A stretch of 50,005 bases of DNA from NCBI RefSeq assembly GCF_000143415.4, contig NW_003314417.1:98254-148258 (forward strand), in the 5' to 3' direction. This stretch comes from Selaginella moellendorffii. Its lineage: Eukaryota > Streptophyta > Lycopodiopsida > Selaginellales > Selaginellaceae. The notes below the pieces were generated by a model, which did no database searches, was not told the origin of the DNA, and saw nothing but the letters and a program-made list of their open reading frames with translations. The number at the start of each line of letters is the position of its first letter. Positions within the stretch are counted from its first letter, which is position 1. Shown here piece by piece: positions 44,655 through 50,005 of this stretch. The translations under genes were made by a program, and so were the position numbers.

Positions 44655-47469
44655 ATGGGGCAATTTCGTATACGAGTGCACCTGCGTTTGAGACCGTCAG
44701 ACAAACACTCGTCTCATTTTCATCTGGAGCATAAGGCTAATGGCTTGCCATCAATCGTCCGGGTTAACCTTCTCAAGCCTGAAAGGATCGTTTCAAAGCA
44801 CTTCAAGGAAGAAGTGTGCTTCAATTTCGACAGCATTATCGAAGTAAGTAGCCTCGAGGTAAGAAGTTGAACTTTACTTTTGCTTGCGTCCAGGGAGCCA
44901 CTCAAGAAGCCGTATTTGAAAGATGTGCAGCTCCAGCACTAACAGATGTACTCAATGGCTACAATGGCAACATTGTTGCTTATGGACAAGTTGGATCTGG
45001 AAAGACGTTCACAATGGCTGGGGAAACAAAAGTTCGTTTTCTTATTTCCATCCCACACATGGCTTACGAGGTCAATTGTGGCAATCAGCCTTTTGTTCAC
45101 AGTGGAGTTATTCCTCGATGTATCAACCGTCTTTTTGAAGAAAAAGAATCTAAGCCTGAAGCTGAGATCACAATTCATGTTTCTTATCTAGAAATATATA
45201 ATGAAGTTAGTCTGAACAAAGGCCTTCTTTATTTTCTTTAATCTTCCTACTTCCAGGTTGTATATGATCTTCTGATGAAAAATCAAGCTGCAAGCAACTT
45301 AGTACTGATGGAAGGGAGAGGCATAATGGAAGTCAAAGGCCTTCGCAAGACTCTTTGCCGAACTGAAGCTGATGCTATGAAGCTTCTCTTTGAAGGAGGG
45401 CAGAGGAGGTCGGTCGCAAGCCATCCACTCAACCGGGTATGTTCGTCAACCTGATTATATCTTCCCTTTTTTAAAATGGACATATGCGTTATCAATGACC
45501 CATTTCAGGCGTCTAGTAGATCACATACCGTGTTTACATTGTATGTGGAACGACATGCTGGACTCAAGTCTCTTCCAGAAAGAACTGCTGCAAGGTTGAA
45601 TTTGATCGATCTCGCTGGATTGGAGCGGTTCAGAGGTTTTAAGCCACCAGATCCACTAATGAGGGAAGCCATGTCCATAAACAAGTCACTTACGTTTCTA
45701 GAACAGGTAAACAAGCTTTTTTGCACATATAATTAATTTAGGTTCATTTCAGGCTGTTCTAGAGCTGAGAAGGGGGCAGAACCACATTTCTTTCAGGCAA
45801 AGTCGGTTAACAGCCTTCCTTCGGGATGCGATCGTAGGAAACGGGAAAACAGTCTTAATCATCTGTGCAGTACCAGAGGATGATTACCTTGATGAGACGG
45901 TATGGCTTCTTTTCTTATCAAAATAAAGTTCTTTATTTAATCACGTGCTGTATGACATCAGATTAGCGTCTTTAAATTTGCAAAACGTCTCAGAGAACTA
46001 AAGACTAAAGCTGTGATAAACAAAGTTTTGGATCCAATTTACAAAGAACGGTACACATGCACTCCATGAAACGCTCCATAATTTTTACCGCATAACAGGA
46101 AGTATGAGAAGCGCATCCTTGAGCTTAAGCAGGAGCTTGCTTTAAAAGATGCACTGAATGGCCATGCGAACATTTCTTATGAGGAAATGAAGTAAGATTA
46201 TTGACAGAACCTCAATATTATTACATTTATTACTGGCCGTGGACGACCAGTGATGATTTGAAGATGGAGCTTCAAGCGTCAGTCAAGCAGTTCCTCGCTG
46301 ATGGTGGGACCATCAATGACATTCCAGTGGACACACTATCTCAAGTAACTAGGTCCTCAATGATTATGTATGTTTCTAAAGAATATTCTTGGGCAGGTGA
46401 GGGAGATTTTCAACATTTTTAAGGAAGCACAACTTAGTCTACAACAACAAGAAGTGAGTTTTTCTCAGAAAGCTCACCTATAGACTTGCCTAAAGTATAA
46501 TGATCAGGTCAGTAAAGGACAAACGGATTGCGCTGCAGGTATAGAACATCCAGATGATAGTCTTGCTGCTCAACCATGTTCAACTGAGGGAGTGGGTGAG
46601 CTGGATGGTCAGGTATTTCTGGTTACAATACTTTGAGCTTTTCCCTTAAACTATTAGTAGAGCTTCCATGTTGGCGAGGCACCACTGGATGCAAAGCCTG
46701 ACTTGCAAGATATTTTAATTCCGCCTGTAGTAAAGGATCCTGATCAAGAAGTTGCTTCTGTTCTGCAATCTCGTTCTGTCAAAGAAGAACCAAGTCCAGA
46801 CACAAAGAATGCGGTAAGGGTATCGAATTGTATATCATGGTTATGCAGATTGTTTGTTTGGCAGGCCTTTATTCACTACAAAAAGAATGTAGCTGAGGGT
46901 CACCAATTTGAGTCACTGATAAAAGACAAAACTATTGAACTAAGGTACCTGAAAGTTTGTACGTACTTTTATGTCTTTCCAACAGGCTCAAGAGAAAATT
47001 TGCACATGAGACGCAAGCTCATATTCAGGGCGGCAGACAGGAAATTAGTGACCTGAATGTAAGAATCTGTTTATCTTTTTCCTCCAGTGTTGCTTAGTAC
47101 GTGACAGCGAGTGTAGTGTCTGCTTGACGAACGCTCAAGCAGAGCAGTACTTCTTGAAGAGAATCAAGTCCTTGTGGTAAATGAAAGAAAGGAAATTTCT
47201 CAAAGGTGAAATACCATTAGAATAAAGCTCTTTAGTTCTAACAAGAGTACAGGCTTAGAAATGTCAAATCGGAGTATCGTACGGCATTTGAAGCTCTCAA
47301 GCAGGTCAAAAGGGAAATTGATCATGTCAACCAAGAGGTATGGATTCTCTACTTTGTATCTGTTTGGTCGAATTATTTGTTGTCGAATTGCTTATAGATA
47401 CGAGAGCTTAAAAGAAACTTGCTGGAATCATTCTACAAGTGGTTTGAAACGCATAAAAACTCTATGTAA
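44655..47469 (+). CDS. KIF9: Kinesin-9 (KIF9-type) motor protein
   Basis: A microtubule motor of the kinesin-9 family, whose characterised members act in motile cilia. Seventeen exons read in phase from ATG 44655 to TAA 47467-47469: 44655-44843, 44894-45031, 45089-45205, 45257-45436, 45509-45706, 45753-45899, 45962-46050, 46099-46191, 46251-46344, 46397-46453, 46508-46612, 46661-46813, 46865-46944, 46986-47058, 47117-47205, 47253-47337, 47398-47469. They give 652 residues. All introns are GT-AG, 41-72 bp. Seen: P-loop GQVGSGKT (residues 94-101), YLEIYNE (142-148), switch I NRASSRSH (207-214, split by an intron), switch II DLAGLER (242-248, with Leu in place of the usual Ser), FRQSRLTAFLRD, and a neck and tail whose order (ELKQELALKDAL; VREIFNIFKEAQLSLQQQ; coiled coil to the end) fits KIF9. 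Animal KIF9 is about 790 residues, so this one is shorter in the tail. The start is supported by MGQFRIRVHLRLRPSD, the usual kinesin beta-1 strand. The promoter side is occupied by gypsy E from 44610 leftward. Confidence 0.9.
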
Positions 47470-48360
47470 ATTTAAACGTAGTTTTGTAACAGAGCTATTG
47501 TCAATGTAGATTTTTAAATTAGAGGCCAAAGTTCCTTAATTTAGCCATAAAGCAAAAGCACAAATTTTCCCTCCCCTGGTCCATGTACAAACCAGCTGCA
47601 AGATGGGCACTGATTTCAAGGGAGAGAGATGTTTGGATGTTAATTCCCATCTAAAGGAAAACATTCTAGCAGCGCCTCTTGACTAACACTGCCTCGTGCA
47701 AGATCAACAACACAATGGAAGGGCACTTCCCTCGAGTATTTTTTCTAAGGGAAGGGATGTTTTGCCGTCCTCCAAACTCACTAAATTGGAAGGAACCAAA
47801 ACAAACATGAGGAATTGTCTATAATGGTTTAGATGGTGGAGAATTAGCTGCACATGGGACGCCATGGTATTTGAGTATTTATCCCCATCCTCTTGACTGA
47901 GATCCTCTTCAGCTGGTTGTATCCTATTCATAGGCACATCAAGCTTTCTTTTCGCCAGAACCTATGTCTGCGACGGATCTCTCACGAGAAAAGGCTCCCA
48001 TTGCAGTGAGATCTGAACGTGCTCTGCCAGTTGCCAGGTCCCAGGCATTAGCTTCTGCATTGCAAGTTCTTGTTAATTAAACAAAGAAACTACCATGCTG
48101 GCAAAGCACAAAGACGGGCTTGTTATTGATACCCAACAGAAATAGATACTGATTGCGGTAACACCGTCATATGTTGAATCCGCTAAGAAGTAACATGACA
48201 ACTTTCGACAAAAAATATTGGAGGATAATAGTTTCGAACGCATAGTCAGGTGCCTGAGTCATCGGCCTGGAAGGAACTCTTGAGAGCAACCCCAAGTCTC
48301 ACTTAAGAGCCTCAGTGGTATGCAAGACGAGAACTGGCTTCTATCTGCTGATGAATAGAT
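47470..48360. other. Downstream region, unidentified pieces
   Basis: The kinesin 3' untranslated region probably lies at the start, but no clear poly(A) signal was seen. On the minus strand, 47830-48080 has gene-like frames (DVPMNRIQPAEEDLSQEDGD; EANAWDLATGRARSDLTAMG) separated by a frame change. I do not recognise a family. They could be exons of a convergent gene or relics. Confidence 0.35.
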
Positions 48361-48409
48361 AACAATGTGAAAAAAAAAAAAAGACTGAGAAGATATTAAG
48401 GCGAAGTAT

Positions 48410-48910
48410 TTATTTCTTTGTGACACTTGCATTTATTTTTGAGCAATTGATAGAAATGTAATGTTTGTAGCTAGTTTCCATCACCATAAATAACCAATTT
48501 GGAATATAACTTGCTGGATCGAGAAGAAAGTATGTTCCAGACAAAGTGCAAAGCTCAGTGATGAACCAATTTGAACATAAGGAACGCAGCAATTGCACTA
48601 TAAAAAGACAGAACTTACAAAACCATATGATCTTCATTAGGCCATGAAGAGCTCTTGCAAACCGAACTTGCTTGGATCTCCTACACCATGAGAGCTGCAA
48701 GAGAATGAGAAATTCATAGCGCAAGCATTGGATTTGGTGGTCGTCGGAAACTGGTAAAAGAAAGGTATCCCTGTACTCAAACTCCTTGGGTCCAGCCATA
48801 GTGATTGAGATTGCCAAAATGCGGTCTTGATTGCTTCAAAGACTGGTTCACTAGGATCACACCTCCTGGTCTGGGAGGCTAAGTCAGGAAGTTCATCTTC
48901 TTCATTGTCT
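48410..48910 (-). other. Unidentified minus-strand open region
   Basis: Two overlapping minus-strand frames are open here: one of 135 codons from 48817 (MAISITMAGPKEFEYRDTFL...) and one without a Met reading SEPVFEAIKTAFWQSQSLWL and on to a stop at about 48642. An A-rich run (48369-48381) lies nearby. No domain is recognised. It may be part of a gene running leftward, possibly the last exons of a neighbour. Confidence 0.3.
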
Positions 48911-49775
48911 CCATTGATGAAATTTCATCACTGGAGACAACAGTGATTTCTTCCTTCACTCCCTGAATTATAGTTGGCTGAGGCACCCTCATCAAAACGC
49001 TTTGGAGATCCTGTGACAAGAATCTCATGACCACTGAATCCCATCCTCTCCTACACTGCTATCAAGGAAGATTGACTTTTCTACCAGATTATCTATGTCA
49101 CAACAAACATTCTCAATATAAATAGAACTGAGCTTCAATTTGAATCTTCTACAAAGGAAACTTTCTCTTAGAACACTTTAGGAAAGATTATCAGAGGCTT
49201 CTAATCAAACTTCAAATGAAACTCTCTTATTGCATTAGGTCACTCAAACACTTAGAAAACTTTTGGGAAGAAACTGACAGTGAAGAACAAGGATATTTGT
49301 CCTTGATTGAGTGGAAAAGGAATTTAAGATTTGCTTCTAAAGCATTGAATGATTGTGTCCTTGTAAAGACACATCACATCTTTGTTCACAGTGGATTTTT
49401 CCAATAAATATATCCTACAGCTTGCAAATTAAGGTACTGAAGAAAAGATTACAGAAGCTAAAAAGCTATCCATTTAATAGCAACATCGAAAAGAATGAAA
49501 ACTAGTGAATTAACTTTGTGCATTCCTAATTGTTGATTTTTAGGGTTTTTTGGCTAGGGTTTGAGAAGGGGTGCAGGGAGCTTCTAGCAGGGAAGGGTGA
49601 GAGAAAGGCACTTCAATCTTGCAATGTGCTTCAATCTCTAGTGATATAGGTAAAGAAATAGGCTTCTCAATCATTGTATGCCTTAAGCTTCTTCTCAAAG
49701 TCCTCTACTGCTTCTCCATCTCCCCATTTGTTGCTCTCAAGCCGCTGCTTGTGGCTCGTGGCTCACAGTTTTTCT
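48911..49775. other. Unidentified terminal interval
   Basis: A short plus-strand frame (49216-49407, 63 codons) has no recognisable domain. A TAGGGTTTTTTGGCTAGGGT segment near 49540 resembles plant telobox-like promoter motifs but is unsupported otherwise. I see nothing else that I can call. Confidence 0.25.
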
Positions 49776-49779
49776 TTCC

Positions 49780-49937
49780 TTGGCACTGGAAAGATCAGTT
49801 AGGCAGCAAACTGATCATTCCAGCACATCAGTTTCTATATTTTTTTTTCTTGTTTCTTCTCTTAGTGCTAGAAAGATCAGTTTGGCAGTGAATCAATATT
49901 TCCAGCGCACTAGCTTCTGCTTTTTCTTTCTTGTTTT
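49780..49937 (+). repeat. Direct repeat of about 78 bp
   Basis: Unit 1 (49780-49857, TTGGCACTGGAAAGATCAGT...) and unit 2 (49863-49937, TTAGTGCTAGAAAGATCAGT...) share GAAAGATCAGTT-GGCAG, ATTCCAGC-CA and TTTCTTGTTT in order, with about 20 percent differences. It is an old local duplication at the window edge. Confidence 0.75.
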
Positions 49938-50005
49938 AGCTTCTACAATAGGAAACCAAAGAAATGCATTGTTGTGAAAGAGAAGAAGCTGAAACTGAGT
50001 TTCTC

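Overview
This window looks like a transposon-rich piece of a nuclear plant genome, most likely from a lycophyte such as Selaginella (S. moellendorffii is my best guess; this is inference). Two things point that way: gene introns are only 41-72 bp, and there is an intact kinesin-9 (KIF9-type) gene, a family tied to motile cilia, which lycophytes keep for their swimming sperm. No bacterial operons, CRISPR arrays or tRNA/rRNA genes were seen. The assembly has one gap of 834 N (26431-27264).

Layout. 1-3820: very AT-rich decayed repeats ending in a Helitron-like 3' terminus (hairpin plus CTAG). 4.2-9.2 kb: same-strand fragments of at least four unrelated protein genes (kelch, protein kinase, P-loop GTPase-like, HAD hydrolase) plus unidentified exon-like pieces, all broken. 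9.2-13.4 kb: AT-rich repeats ending in a second Helitron-like terminus. 13.4-14.3 kb: a small unidentified minus-strand coding remnant. 14.3-44.6 kb: almost continuous nested LTR retrotransposons. 44.65-47.47 kb: the one gene that reads as intact, kinesin-9, in 17 exons. 47.5-50.0 kb: unidentified exon-like pieces and a short direct repeat.

The retrotransposon block can be dissected. A Ty3/gypsy element (here 'gypsy B', plus strand, about 17.47-36.18 kb) has its 5' LTR split by a 9.4-kb non-coding element ('LARD-A', minus strand, 18897-28324, target duplication CTTGG). LARD-A itself carries a nested LTR partly hidden by the N gap. Gypsy B's gag is split by a miniature LTR element ('TRIM-1', 29191-29876), and its RNase H region by a 1787-bp solo LTR (32565-34351, target duplication ATTGT). 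To the right lie a second miniature family ('TRIM-C', 36660-37267, duplication CAATG), a second degraded gypsy ('gypsy D') carrying another TRIM-1 copy (37459-38123, duplication GTTAT), and a third, minus-strand gypsy remnant ('gypsy E') whose truncated 5' LTR stops about 45 bp before the kinesin start codon.

The LTRs of the LARD-A and gypsy B families contain hexanucleotide arrays based on GAGTCC/GAGACC that are open in several frames on both strands and produce long spurious ORFs. Many retroelement inactivating changes are C-to-T or G-to-A transitions, including an Asp-to-Asn change in the catalytic box of both readable reverse transcriptases. That pattern fits decay of methylated cytosines. 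All family names in quotes are labels made for this annotation.
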